From positions 1 through 12,888 of the forward strand of contig CAYTOJ010000052.1 in the NCBI GenBank assembly GCA_964439415.1: a DNA stretch of 12,888 bases. The letters are read 5' to 3'. The stretch comes from CAYTOJ01 sp964439415. GTDB taxonomy: Bacteria; Pseudomonadota; Alphaproteobacteria; Rickettsiales; CAZAGG01. The position numbers and the translations under genes are program-made. Under the pieces are notes generated by a model, which saw nothing but the letters and a program-made list of their open reading frames with translations, had not been told where the DNA came from and did not search any database. This document shows positions 1 to 7,272 of the stretch, piece after piece (within the stretch, counting starts at the first letter, position 1; each line of letters starts with the position of its first letter).

Positions 1-4
1 AGGC

Positions 5-1765
5 CTACCCTCTGCCCGGTTCATGAGTTTTAGTGTGGGTTGCTGCATGTGTATGAATGGCGTTGCGGTGTTTGAATTCCTTTGACAGGTCAAGTGCCTG
101 TTTCAGACTGGCCGACACCGGGATTATCCGCTCCACAGGGTCATACTCGCCTAAGGTGAAATTATTATCGGCAAAGCCTGCTGCATGCATTCCGCTGCGA
201 AGTATCTCAGCGGCATTGTGTATAGTGTGTTTGAGGCTCACATTAAAACTTATCGCGTCTTCCGCGATTCTGGCAATATCCTTCACTTCTGCTGTTTTCA
301 GGTTTTCCGGTAGTGGTTTTACATCCCGCACTCTATGCGTTTGCGGGTCTATCTCCACGCTGCCAAGTGCTTCACGCTGTGCAAGACCAGGCTCCATCGG
401 TGATGTTGCATATACATCCGGCGCTATGGCCACCAGCAAACGGTGTTCTACTACCGGTGCGCCGAAGTTCTGGGTGATCACCCTGGCTATTTCCGTAACT
501 TCACTATTTATCTGCGGCATGGATTTAACCATCTCCTGAAGCATTCTCTCCACATCCAGCACGGCTACTGACTGCTCCACCCGCACGGAGGATGTCAGGC
601 TCTCAGGCGCTTGTATCTGCACGCGCTCCTCCGGTGTCATGATACTGATATTCTTTATGATGTTCTCCAGGGTGCGGATATTCTCCGCAGCATCCGGCAG
701 ACTGCCGCTTAACCCTCGGACGATATTATCAAGGTGCATGGAAAGCTCGCTGGTAAGCTGCGCGGCGACTATAACCTTCTCGCCCTCCATACGCTGCGCT
801 TGCAGGGCGTTTAGTGTCTGCTGGGTCATCTGCCGGCTTAATATCTGTTGCAGGTATGATAACTGCGATGCCAGAAGCCTGATTTTATCATGGCTTTTAT
901 CCAGCAGTCCCGGCAGCAGGTATGCCAGTTCCGAGTTCATTCTGATATAGTGCAAAATAGCTACGTTTATGGAAGTCTCCACCTGATTCTTGATGAACGC
1001 TACCACTTGCGCGTCCTGCTTGACTCCCCTGATTTGCTGGATCTTGCGGCTGATTTCCCGCCCTGCATCACTATCCAGGTCAGCGCCAATCAGGCTGTTC
1101 TCCAGATCGCTCAATATGCCTTCAACATCCTGGAGCCTTATTTCAGCATCCCGAACATCATGAAGCGAACCCAGCAGATCATGCAGCAGGTCGTTGTTCA
1201 TAAGTTCATGCGCCAGACTTGCGCCTACGCCCAGCGACACAATGTATTTATAAAGCTCCGCCAGTTTTGGGTCAGATGGGGGCGGAGCATCACTAAGTGG
1301 TGACGACTGCCCATATCTTGTATACGCCTCCGGCGGTAGGCTATTGAATGGGTCTTCCTGCCAGGAATCATCGCTCTGGCTGAACCTGCGGCGGGCTAGC
1401 TCCTGTATAAGCCTGTCAACAAGCACCTCAAGCGCATACGCCGCCAGGCCGCGCTCAGTGCGGATTGATGATATTATACGATTTTTTCCGGTAAAAAGCT
1501 CAGTCAGCCACGCCCACCAGGGGGTAAGCCGCTGCTCCCGCGCAAAGCGGCTGGCAAGTTTTGTAAAACCGATATTATAACGGCCATTGTTATTCTCCAG
1601 AACACTGGACAGGTTCAGGCGCTTGAAATCAGTGGGCGTTACATAAATGAAATGCTCAGGAGTATCCTCCGGCTGGTTATCGAAACTGTCGGCCTTTACA
1701 CCGCGCAGGCAATCCAGCAGGATACGGCGGTGATCATCAGGAATCTGTTCGGTAATAAGCAGCAC
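5..1765 (-). CDS. Unrecognised 586-residue helical protein with a His-rich tail
   Basis: I do not recognise a family. The 586-residue protein has no signal peptide and no clear membrane segment, so it is probably cytoplasmic. Residues 1-125 look globular and include a Trp-rich patch (TPWWAW, 81-86). A Pro/Ser-rich, low-complexity linker covers about 130-166. Residues 167-375 are long, charged, helix-rich stretches of coiled-coil character. Residues 400-560 are mixed alpha/beta. The C-terminus (566-581) is rich in His and Thr (HTHAATHTKTH), which could bind metal or simply be disordered. The frame opens at GTG 1765; an in-frame TAA three codons upstream excludes a longer N-terminus, and the first internal ATG is far downstream. 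The TAG stop is at 5-7, so the gene is complete. It lies 60 bases after the glycosyltransferase on the same strand and may be co-transcribed with it. The reading frame is secure; the function is unknown. Confidence 0.8.
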   Translation of the reverse strand: MLLITEQIPDDHRRILLDCLRGVKADSFDNQPEDTPEHFIYVTPTDFKRLNLSSVLENNNGRYNIGFTKLASRFAREQRLTPWWAWLTELFTGKNRIISSIRTERGLAAYALEVLVDRLIQELARRRFSQSDDSWQEDPFNSLPPEAYTRYGQSSPLSDAPPPSDPKLAELYKYIVSLGVGASLAHELMNNDLLHDLLGSLHDVRDAEIRLQDVEGILSDLENSLIGADLDSDAGREISRKIQQIRGVKQDAQVVAFIKNQVETSINVAILHYIRMNSELAYLLPGLLDKSHDKIRLLASQLSYLQQILSRQMTQQTLNALQAQRMEGEKVIVAAQLTSELSMHLDNIVRGLSGSLPDAAENIRTLENIIKNISIMTPEERVQIQAPESLTSSVRVEQSVAVLDVERMLQEMVKSMPQINSEVTEIARVITQNFGAPVVEHRLLVAIAPDVYATSPMEPGLAQREALGSVEIDPQTHRVRDVKPLPENLKTAEVKDIARIAEDAISFNVSLKHTIHNAAEILRSGMHAAGFADNNFTLGEYDPVERIIPVSASLKQALDLSKEFKHRNAIHTHAATHTKTHEPGRG

Positions 1766-1770
1766 AGTAG

Positions 1771-1776
1771 ATTATA
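1771..1776 (-). promoter_or_regulatory. Possible -10 box just before the 586-residue gene
   Basis: The minus strand reads TATAAT only five bases before the GTG start at 1765. No good -35 hexamer sits 16-18 bases further upstream. If used, transcription would begin at or just inside the start codon and give a nearly leaderless mRNA, which would suit the lack of a clear ribosome binding site. A chance match is quite possible. Confidence 0.2.
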
Positions 1777-1825
1777 CCGCATAATTCATATCTTTCACCA
1801 TAAATGCCATTTTGAATCCGGCTGA

Positions 1826-4800
1826 TTATGCCGCCTTTATATCCTGCATTAGCCATGGCTTCGTAAGACGTGGTGGAAACGCCAGCGAGAAATCACCACG
1901 AAGCTGGTGGAGATTGGGGTTGTAATACGGGTCATTATCCAGACTTTTGCCCCAGGTATCGCGCATATATTTTACTTCGCTTAAAAAACGTTTCCATTTT
2001 TCCGGCGAGATATCGTCCTTCCCACGGCTGGCGGATTCGTGGTGGATAAGCTCCGCATGAGGCGTCCAGATTATGCGGTAGCCTTGTGCCCGTATCTTCA
2101 TGCACAGGTCAATATCGTTAAAGGCCACGGCTAAATCCTTTTCATTAAAGCCGTCAACTTCCTCGAATACTGATTTGCGCATTACCATGCAGGCTCCCGT
2201 TACGGCTGAGAGGGCATGGGTAAGCAGTGCCATTGTGCCGTATCCCGGTGCGGTTCTGGGCAGGCCATGGAAAAGATGCCCGGCGACAGGGTCAGTCTCC
2301 GCGCCACAGCCAAGCTTCACGCCGCCGTGCTGGATGGTCAGATCAGGGTAAAGCAGCTTCGCGCCCACCACTCCAATTTCCGGCCTTAGCGCATGGCGCA
2401 CCATTTCCTTCAACCAGCCTGCTGATATAACTTCAATATCGTTATTAATCAGGCCAATAATTCCGCTGTTTACCTGCCTCACCGCGTAGTTATTGATGGC
2501 GGAGAAATTAAACGGGTGATTGTAACTTATAACTTCAGCTTGTCTGCTTGACTGTAATTCCCTGAAATAATCCAATGTCTCCGGCTCTTCCGACTGGTTA
2601 TCCACTATAATAATCCGGTAGTTTTTATAGTCAGTAAGCTCCACTATGCTATCCACGCATTGGCGAAGCAGCATCACCTGGTCGCGGGTGGGGATGATAA
2701 GGGAAACTTCAGGCTCCGGCTCAGGCAGTGGCCATACAACATGATGGTAGCCCGGCCATAGAGCATCTTCCACCACTGCGCCGTGGTGATTGTTATCAAA
2801 ATAATCCTGCAATGCCCGCCGCGCCGCCGGAACTGCGTAAGTTTTTGATTCTATTGTGAGAGCAGTGGAGCCTTCAATAGCGCGCCAATGGTATAGAATG
2901 CGGGGAATATGGTGAACTTTTGCGTCATTGCTTTTCGCATAGGCACGCAAGACCAGATCATAATCCTGGCTACCCTCCAGCCCAGCGCGGAAGCCGCCGA
3001 TTTGTTCAAGCAGGCTTTTGCGGTAGACGCCTAAATGGCAGAAGTAATTCTGTGAAAATAATAAATCCGGGTTCCAACCGCTTTTGAAATATGGATTGCT
3101 ACGCTGGTTCTCCTTATTGATAAAATCTTCATCGCTGTAGATCAGGTCGAGGTCAGGATTCTGGTTTAGCGCACAGGCGACATGATACAGCGCATCCTCG
3201 GTAATCATATCATCGTTATCCAGAAGCGCCACAAATTCGCCCTGCGCCAGTCTCAATGCGCTATTGGAAGCCTCTGAGATATGGCCGTTTTTGTCACGGT
3301 AGGTTATTTTTACGCGGAAATCCCTGGCCGCATATTCGTCCAGTGTTTTCTTTACCTCAGGCGCGGTTGAACAATCATCGGCTATACATAATTCCCAATG
3401 GGGATAAAGCTGGCACAGAACCGAATCAATAGCGTAGCGTAGCCATTTGACGTCAACATTATAAACCGGCATTAGCACGGATATAAGCGGCTTGTATGGC
3501 AAATCTACAATATGGCGCTGTATAGCCGTGCGGTCAGTGCTGCTGAGGTAGCCATAGAGTTCCAGCCAGCGGTTATAAGTCTCATCCTGCACCTTCAGGC
3601 GCTCCAGGCGGTGGACTATGCCCTTCACCCCCTCCCGCTGCAATATCCTGATACTGCGCTTTACGGTTCCCTTAAACGCATTGGGGTGGAATAACTGAGT
3701 TGAAGCCGCCTGTATGCGCCTGGCCATGCGTATGGGCTGGGTTATGCGCCAGGAGGTGGATGATAAAATCTCCTGAATGCAGTTCTGAAGATATCTGATT
3801 TCCCCCTGCAAAGCACCAATCTGCTGGCTTAAATCCTTATTGCGCGACTCTTCCGCCCTTGTATTGGTGATTGCTACTCTGAGCGAAGTGCTGATGTTGG
3901 CTATATGAGCATCCTTCTCATGCACAGCATGGTTGAGTTGCTCAATTGAACTTTGCAGGCTCTTCATCGCAATACTTAGTGCGTCTACTTCCGCATTGCG
4001 GTTGCATTCGGCCTTCTCCGCCCTGGTTATTGCTTCGGATAGTGATAGATGCAAATACTGTGGCTTTTCCAGTTCCTCAGCGTTTTCGTGGTAGATGTCA
4101 TCCATCTCTGCTGCGTCCGGCACTTGTCCTGTACTGGCAGCCTTTTGAAATATACCGTATACGCGCATGGCGCGCTTATAAAGTGGCGAATCCGCGTAAT
4201 TTGTGGGCGCGGAAGCCGTCTTCAGCATACTGCGATCCAGGAAGCTTTCCACTTTCGCGGAAACTGACTCGGGAGAGACAGGCCAGGTGATATTAAGGGC
4301 GATCGCCACCTTCTCTACAGCAGTCCGCCAGTCGTTCATGAATTCATCGGAGGATATAAAAACGCGCAAATTTCCGCGGCTGGACTTTTCAGCCTCCAGA
4401 TTATAATTCAGCCAGAGCTGCAGGGACTTTTCAAACAAGAAACCATCCCTGCGCGCCAGTGAATCTACTACGTCCCAGGGACGCCTGAAGATAATAGGGT
4501 ATTTTGCTTCAACGCCGCGCTCATCCAATACAGGTCTCCACCACTCAAGCAGCCTGCATGTGCGCGGGTCTTTCACTGCCCAGAGGGGGGCTGTAGCAAA
4601 CTCCCTGTCCAGTATGTTTTGAAGCTCAAGGCTGAAATTTCTGCACTCCTCGCCGAGCCACCAGTTATCAGGGTAGAGGCCTGTATGATCCCAGCGGCCT
4701 TGCAGAGATTGCATGAGCCGCTCCTGCAGAACGCTGACCGCTTCGTTCTCAAAAAAACCTTTGGGGTTAGCCGCATTAGGCTCCATCAGGTGTTTACCAA

Positions 4801-4897
4801 GTTCCACCCCCAATATCCCGCATACTCCAGCTAATGCTGAGGTGCAGCTTCTATGCATCCCTAAAATTATCAGCGCGGTTGACTGCTTTAAGCTCAA
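1826..4897 (-). CDS. Sulfotransferase-like / double GT2 glycosyltransferase fusion
   Basis: A 1023-residue multidomain enzyme, probably cytoplasmic, expected to build a surface glycan (O-antigen, capsule or similar). Residues 6-225 resemble the sulfotransferase P-loop fold: GMHRSCTS at 13-20, KDPRT at 109-113, and RRPWDVVDSLARR at 138-150 in the place of the 3'-phosphate loop. Residues about 288-375 form a coiled coil, followed by SSTSWRITQPIR (379-390), a linker common in bacterial GT2 proteins. The first GT-A domain (about 471-700) begins ISVLMPVYN and has the DXD-type LDNDD at 559-563. The second (about 730-960) begins VSLIIPTRD, has NND at 818-820 and a late FNDIDLCMK. Both GT domains look intact. 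The P-loop has Cys18 where Gly is usual. The start is TTG 4897; the in-frame ATG at 4912 is cut off by a TGA, and the next ATG lies inside the P-loop. The gene follows glnA by 14 bases. Sugar donor and acceptor cannot be told from sequence. Confidence 0.88.
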   Translation of the reverse strand: MSLKQSTALIILGMHRSCTSALAGVCGILGVELGKHLMEPNAANPKGFFENEAVSVLQERLMQSLQGRWDHTGLYPDNWWLGEECRNFSLELQNILDREFATAPLWAVKDPRTCRLLEWWRPVLDERGVEAKYPIIFRRPWDVVDSLARRDGFLFEKSLQLWLNYNLEAEKSSRGNLRVFISSDEFMNDWRTAVEKVAIALNITWPVSPESVSAKVESFLDRSMLKTASAPTNYADSPLYKRAMRVYGIFQKAASTGQVPDAAEMDDIYHENAEELEKPQYLHLSLSEAITRAEKAECNRNAEVDALSIAMKSLQSSIEQLNHAVHEKDAHIANISTSLRVAITNTRAEESRNKDLSQQIGALQGEIRYLQNCIQEILSSTSWRITQPIRMARRIQAASTQLFHPNAFKGTVKRSIRILQREGVKGIVHRLERLKVQDETYNRWLELYGYLSSTDRTAIQRHIVDLPYKPLISVLMPVYNVDVKWLRYAIDSVLCQLYPHWELCIADDCSTAPEVKKTLDEYAARDFRVKITYRDKNGHISEASNSALRLAQGEFVALLDNDDMITEDALYHVACALNQNPDLDLIYSDEDFINKENQRSNPYFKSGWNPDLLFSQNYFCHLGVYRKSLLEQIGGFRAGLEGSQDYDLVLRAYAKSNDAKVHHIPRILYHWRAIEGSTALTIESKTYAVPAARRALQDYFDNNHHGAVVEDALWPGYHHVVWPLPEPEPEVSLIIPTRDQVMLLRQCVDSIVELTDYKNYRIIIVDNQSEEPETLDYFRELQSSRQAEVISYNHPFNFSAINNYAVRQVNSGIIGLINNDIEVISAGWLKEMVRHALRPEIGVVGAKLLYPDLTIQHGGVKLGCGAETDPVAGHLFHGLPRTAPGYGTMALLTHALSAVTGACMVMRKSVFEEVDGFNEKDLAVAFNDIDLCMKIRAQGYRIIWTPHAELIHHESASRGKDDISPEKWKRFLSEVKYMRDTWGKSLDNDPYYNPNLHQLRGDFSLAFPPRLTKPWLMQDIKAA

Positions 4898-4911
4898 CGT
4901 TCAGCCTGTCA

Positions 4912-6318
4912 TTACACGCTATAGTACATTTTGAATTCCACCGGGTGTGGAGTATGCTCAAACTTGTGCTGCTCCTCCATTTTCAGTGAGATATAGGAGT
5001 CTATCTGGTCATCGTTAAACACATCCCCTTTTTTGAGGAATGAGCGGTCAGCATCCAGCGCCGTTAAGGCCTCCCTCAGCGATCCGCAGACGGTAGGCAC
5101 GTTTTTCAGTTCCTCAGGTGGCAGGTCGTAGAGATTTTTATCCATGGCATCGCCCGGATGAATCTTGTTTTCTATCCCATCAAGCCCGGCCATCAGCATT
5201 GCAGCGAATGCGTAATATGGATTAGCACCGCCATCGGGGAATCTTACTTCAATACGTTTGGCTTTTGGCCCGGCCACATGAGGAATGCGGATGGAAGCTG
5301 AACGGTTGCGGGATGAATAAGCCAGCAGCACCGGTGCTTCAAAGCCAGGAATCAGGCGCTTGTAGCTGTTGGTAAGTGGATTGGTGAAGGCATTCAGAGC
5401 CTTGGCGTGCTTGATAATGCCACCAATGTAATAGAGAGAAAGCTCGGAAAGTTCGGCGTATAAATTACCAGCAAATAACGGCTTACCGCCCTTCCAGAGG
5501 GATTGATGCACATGCATACCAGAGCCATTATCGCCATATATGGGCTTTGGCATGAAGGTCGCGGTTTTGCCGTAGGTGTGGGATACATTATGCACAACGT
5601 ATTTATATTTCTGCACATTATCAGCCGTATTGGTGAGGGTGGAGAAAACAAACCCAAGCTCGCACTGGCTGGCTGCAACTTCATGGTGATGCAGCACGGG
5701 GTTAAGCCCTACTTCCTTCATCGTGGTGATCATTTCCGCACGCAAATCATTCAGCGAATCCACTGGCTGCACCGGAAAATATCCGCCCTTGGCGACGGGT
5801 CTGTGACCCATATTGCTCGATTCATAAACACGGCCTGAATTGTACGGCCCCTCTTCTGAATCCAGGTAGACATAATGGCTGTGCATATTGGAATCAAAAC
5901 GCACATCATCAAATACAAAAAATTCCAGTTCCGGCCCGAAATATGCAACATCAGCAACGCCGGAGAATTTAGTATAGTTCTCCGCCCGGCGAGCTGTGGA
6001 GCGCGGGTCGCGCCCATAAGCCTGATTGGTTGATGGTTCTAGAACATCACAGAAAACCGCTATTGTCGGCTGCGCGGTGAAGGGGTCTATAAACGCTGAT
6101 TCCTGATCCGGCATTAAAATCATGTCTGACTCATTGATGGACTTCCAGCCCGCAATTGAAGAGCCGTCAAACATCACGCCATCGGTCAGCAGCGCTTCAT
6201 CAACATGGTCAATATGGTATGAAGTGTGGTGGCATTTTCCACGCGGATCAGTAAAACGGAAGTCAACAAACTGCGCATCCAACTCTTTCGCAAGTTCAAT
6301 AACTCTGGATTTAGACAT
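4912..6318 (-). CDS. glnA: Type I glutamine synthetase
   Basis: Makes glutamine from glutamate, ammonia and ATP, the main entry of ammonia at low nitrogen; it acts as a cytoplasmic dodecamer. At 468 residues it has the normal GSI-beta length. Visible motifs are FDGSS (50-54), the metal-binding GPELEFF (128-134), the ATP/glutamate region NGSGMHVHQS (264-273), NRSASIRIP (338-346), and the adenylylation site KNLYDLPPEE with Tyr at 397, the classical position. This implies control by a GlnE-type adenylyltransferase, not seen here. The start ATG 6318 (MSKSRVIELA) has a GGGA ribosome site about 9 bases upstream. The gene lies 45 bases after glnB, the usual alphaproteobacterial glnBA order, so PII signalling and the enzyme are co-expressed. 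The TAA stop is followed directly by an in-frame TGA. No terminator separates it from the glycosyltransferase. Confidence 0.98.
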   Translation of the reverse strand: MSKSRVIELAKELDAQFVDFRFTDPRGKCHHTSYHIDHVDEALLTDGVMFDGSSIAGWKSINESDMILMPDQESAFIDPFTAQPTIAVFCDVLEPSTNQAYGRDPRSTARRAENYTKFSGVADVAYFGPELEFFVFDDVRFDSNMHSHYVYLDSEEGPYNSGRVYESSNMGHRPVAKGGYFPVQPVDSLNDLRAEMITTMKEVGLNPVLHHHEVAASQCELGFVFSTLTNTADNVQKYKYVVHNVSHTYGKTATFMPKPIYGDNGSGMHVHQSLWKGGKPLFAGNLYAELSELSLYYIGGIIKHAKALNAFTNPLTNSYKRLIPGFEAPVLLAYSSRNRSASIRIPHVAGPKAKRIEVRFPDGGANPYYAFAAMLMAGLDGIENKIHPGDAMDKNLYDLPPEELKNVPTVCGSLREALTALDADRSFLKKGDVFNDDQIDSYISLKMEEQHKFEHTPHPVEFKMYYSV

Positions 6319-6363
6319 AAGTATTCCCGGCTAGTTAGAGATTATAATATGTTTATTTATTGT

Positions 6364-6702
6364 TTAAATCGCGTCTGCGCCTGTCTCTCCGGTGCGTATT
6401 CTGATGACCTGCTCAACATTGCTGATAAATATCTTGCCATCGCCAATCCTGCCGGTACGGGCGGCATTCATTATCGCCTCCACAACGCGCTCCACCGCGC
6501 TATCTTCAACTATGATTATCAGTTTCACTTTGGGGAGAAAATCCACCACATACTCCGCGCCTCTGTATAGCTCAGTATGCCCCTTCTGCCTGCCGAATCC
6601 CTTGGCCTCTATCACGGTTATCCCCTGCACGCCAGCCTCCTGCAGCGCTTCTTTTACATCATCCAGCTTGAAGGGCTTGATTATTGCTTCAATCTTTTTC
6701 AT
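6364..6702 (-). CDS. glnB: Nitrogen regulatory protein PII
   Basis: A trimeric cytoplasmic signal protein that senses 2-oxoglutarate, ATP/ADP and, through uridylylation, glutamine; it governs NtrB/NtrC and GlnE and so glnA expression and activity. Counting from MKKIEAIIKPFKLDDVK, the T-loop has HTELYRGAEY with Tyr51, the uridylylation site, and the C-terminal signature is TGRIGDGKIF. The product has 112 residues, the standard length. An in-frame ATG two codons upstream (6708) would add Met-Gln; I prefer 6702 because GGG then sits 7 bases before the start, while it would touch the ATG at 6708. It is the first gene of the minus-strand unit that continues into glnA. Because it is paired with glnA, glnB is a better symbol than glnK; no amtB is present. 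Confidence 0.96.
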   Translation of the reverse strand: MKKIEAIIKPFKLDDVKEALQEAGVQGITVIEAKGFGRQKGHTELYRGAEYVVDFLPKVKLIIIVEDSAVERVVEAIMNAARTGRIGDGKIFISNVEQVIRIRTGETGADAI

Positions 6703-6742
6703 CTGCATACCCGCTGCTTTGTTTCAACTTAAAGACTACCAG

Positions 6743-6774
6743 TGCACAATATAAGACGGCCTTTTTGCTGTGCA
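6743..6774. promoter_or_regulatory. TGCACA-N20-TGTGCA dyad upstream of glnB
   Basis: TGCACA at 6743-6748 and TGTGCA at 6769-6774 form a perfect 6-bp inverted repeat 20 bases apart. The half-sites resemble the TGCACC/GGTGCA halves of NtrC sites, but the spacing is longer than the usual NtrC dyad. It lies between the candidate -10 box and glnB, where a bound protein would more likely repress than activate. Confidence 0.2.
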
Positions 6775-6779
6775 ATAAA

Positions 6780-6808
6780 ATTATACCGCTATCGTTCGAA
6801 GAATTGAA
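6780..6808 (-). promoter_or_regulatory. Candidate glnBA promoter
   Basis: The minus strand has a perfect TATAAT at 6785-6780, about 78 bases before the glnB start at 6702. A poor -35 match (TTCAAT, 6808-6803) lies 17 bases further upstream. No sigma-54 -24/-12 pair (GG and GC elements) was found in 6709-6830, although many glnBA operons have one. A TGCACA/TGTGCA dyad (6743-6774) would overlap the predicted transcript start. Confidence 0.3.
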
Positions 6809-6846
6809 ATTTTCCATGTCTCGGGGCGGTATATCTTTTGTCTGTT

Positions 6847-6907
6847 GAGGGGGCGCACCCCCGGCCTGCGGCCTCCCCCAGCGCGCTGGCGCAGGTCGCT
6901 ACGCTCC
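6847..6907. repeat. GC-rich palindromic patch between glnB and csrA
   Basis: In a spacer that is otherwise AT-rich, 6849-6862 is a perfect GGGGG-CGCA-CCCCC hairpin. GGCC-TGC-GGCC follows (6863-6873), then C5 (6875-6879, an alternative partner for the first G5), then the 12-bp perfect palindrome CCAGCGCGCTGG (6878-6889), and a GCAGGTCGCTACGCTCC tail. The style is that of dispersed intergenic palindromic repeats in proteobacteria, but there is no second copy in this window. It lies between two divergent transcription units, so it cannot be a terminator for either neighbour. Confidence 0.45.
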
Positions 6908-6936
6908 AGAGGCATCAATTTCCGAAGTGCAGGGAA

Positions 6937-6942
6937 TATAAT
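6937..6942 (+). promoter_or_regulatory. Candidate -10 box for the csrA-fliP operon
   Basis: A perfect TATAAT lies 93 bases before the csrA ATG, with only a poor -35 match (TCAATT, 6915-6920, 16-base spacer). If used, the leader would be about 85 bases and would exclude the GTG at 6961 only weakly. It is the best sigma-70-type candidate upstream of the operon; no flagellar sigma-28 or sigma-54 motif stood out. Confidence 0.25.
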
Positions 6943-7035
6943 AATAACTATTAAAGCTTTGTGGGTAAACTTATTCTCCGCACTCTAATAATAGAGTTGT
7001 TTAAATCACCAAAAGCCCCGTATATAAAACGCCAT

Positions 7036-7272
7036 ATGCTATATTTAATGCGCAAAGCTGGCGAATCAATCATCATTAACGGCGACATTGAGCTTGTAGT
7101 GGTGGAGGTTTCAGGCAAATCAGTAAAGCTCGGGTTCGCTTTCCCGCCGAGTGCATCAGTTCTGCGCAAGGAAGTTTTTGACCGTATTGCCGATGAAAAT
7201 AAATCAGCGCAGCTTACATCAGGGGATGATTTCCTTAGCGCCATAAACGCGGAGGGTGAAAAGAATGACTGA
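7036..7272 (+). CDS. csrA: CsrA/RsmA-type translational regulator
   Basis: A small dimeric RNA-binding protein that blocks or alters translation by binding GGA-containing hairpins in mRNA leaders; in many bacteria it controls motility and carbon storage. From ATG 7036 the 78-residue product begins MLYLMRKAGESIIING, the family's first beta strand with Arg6. It has KLGFAFP (31-37) and ends its core with SVLRKEVFDRI, keeping the RNA-contacting Val42 and Arg44 positions. Residues 56-78 are a variable tail. A GTG at 6961 would add 25 residues before the conserved MLYL start; this is unlikely because the N-terminal strand forms the dimer and RNA surface. The ribosome site is weak at either start, so translation may itself be controlled. 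It is the first gene of an overlapping flagellar export operon: its stop lies 6 bases inside the next gene. No fliW, the CsrA antagonist, is in the window. Confidence 0.92.
   Translation: MLYLMRKAGESIIINGDIELVVVEVSGKSVKLGFAFPPSASVLRKEVFDRIADENKSAQLTSGDDFLSAINAEGEKND

Larger units (their letters stand above)
6709..7035. other. Divergent regulatory spacer glnB / csrA
   Basis: This 327-base gene-free stretch holds, in order, a TGCACA/TGTGCA dyad, a candidate minus-strand promoter for glnBA, a GC-rich palindromic patch, and an AT-rich zone with a plus-strand TATAAT. A small CTCTA/TAGAG stem (6983-6996) lies in the presumed csrA leader. No small gene with a convincing start and coding character was seen, apart from the possible 25-codon N-terminal extension of csrA from GTG 6961, which I reject. 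Confidence 0.5.

Noticed and set aside
4903..4912. UGA read as Trp (recoded genetic code), suggested by ATG-ACA-GGC-TGA-ACG-TTG
   Set aside because: csrA and flhX end properly at TGA, with the downstream gene overlapping in the usual way, and all the large genes are open without internal TGA. The standard bacterial code holds.
6709..6830. Sigma-54 promoter for glnBA
   Set aside because: No TGGCAC-N5-TTGC-like pair with the needed GG and GC at -24/-12 is present on the minus strand; only partial matches were seen.
6961..7035. GTG at 6961 as the csrA start, adding 25 residues
   Set aside because: CsrA proteins begin at the conserved MLxLxRKxGE strand, which forms the dimer and RNA surface. 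The extension is not of family type, and its ribosome site is no better.
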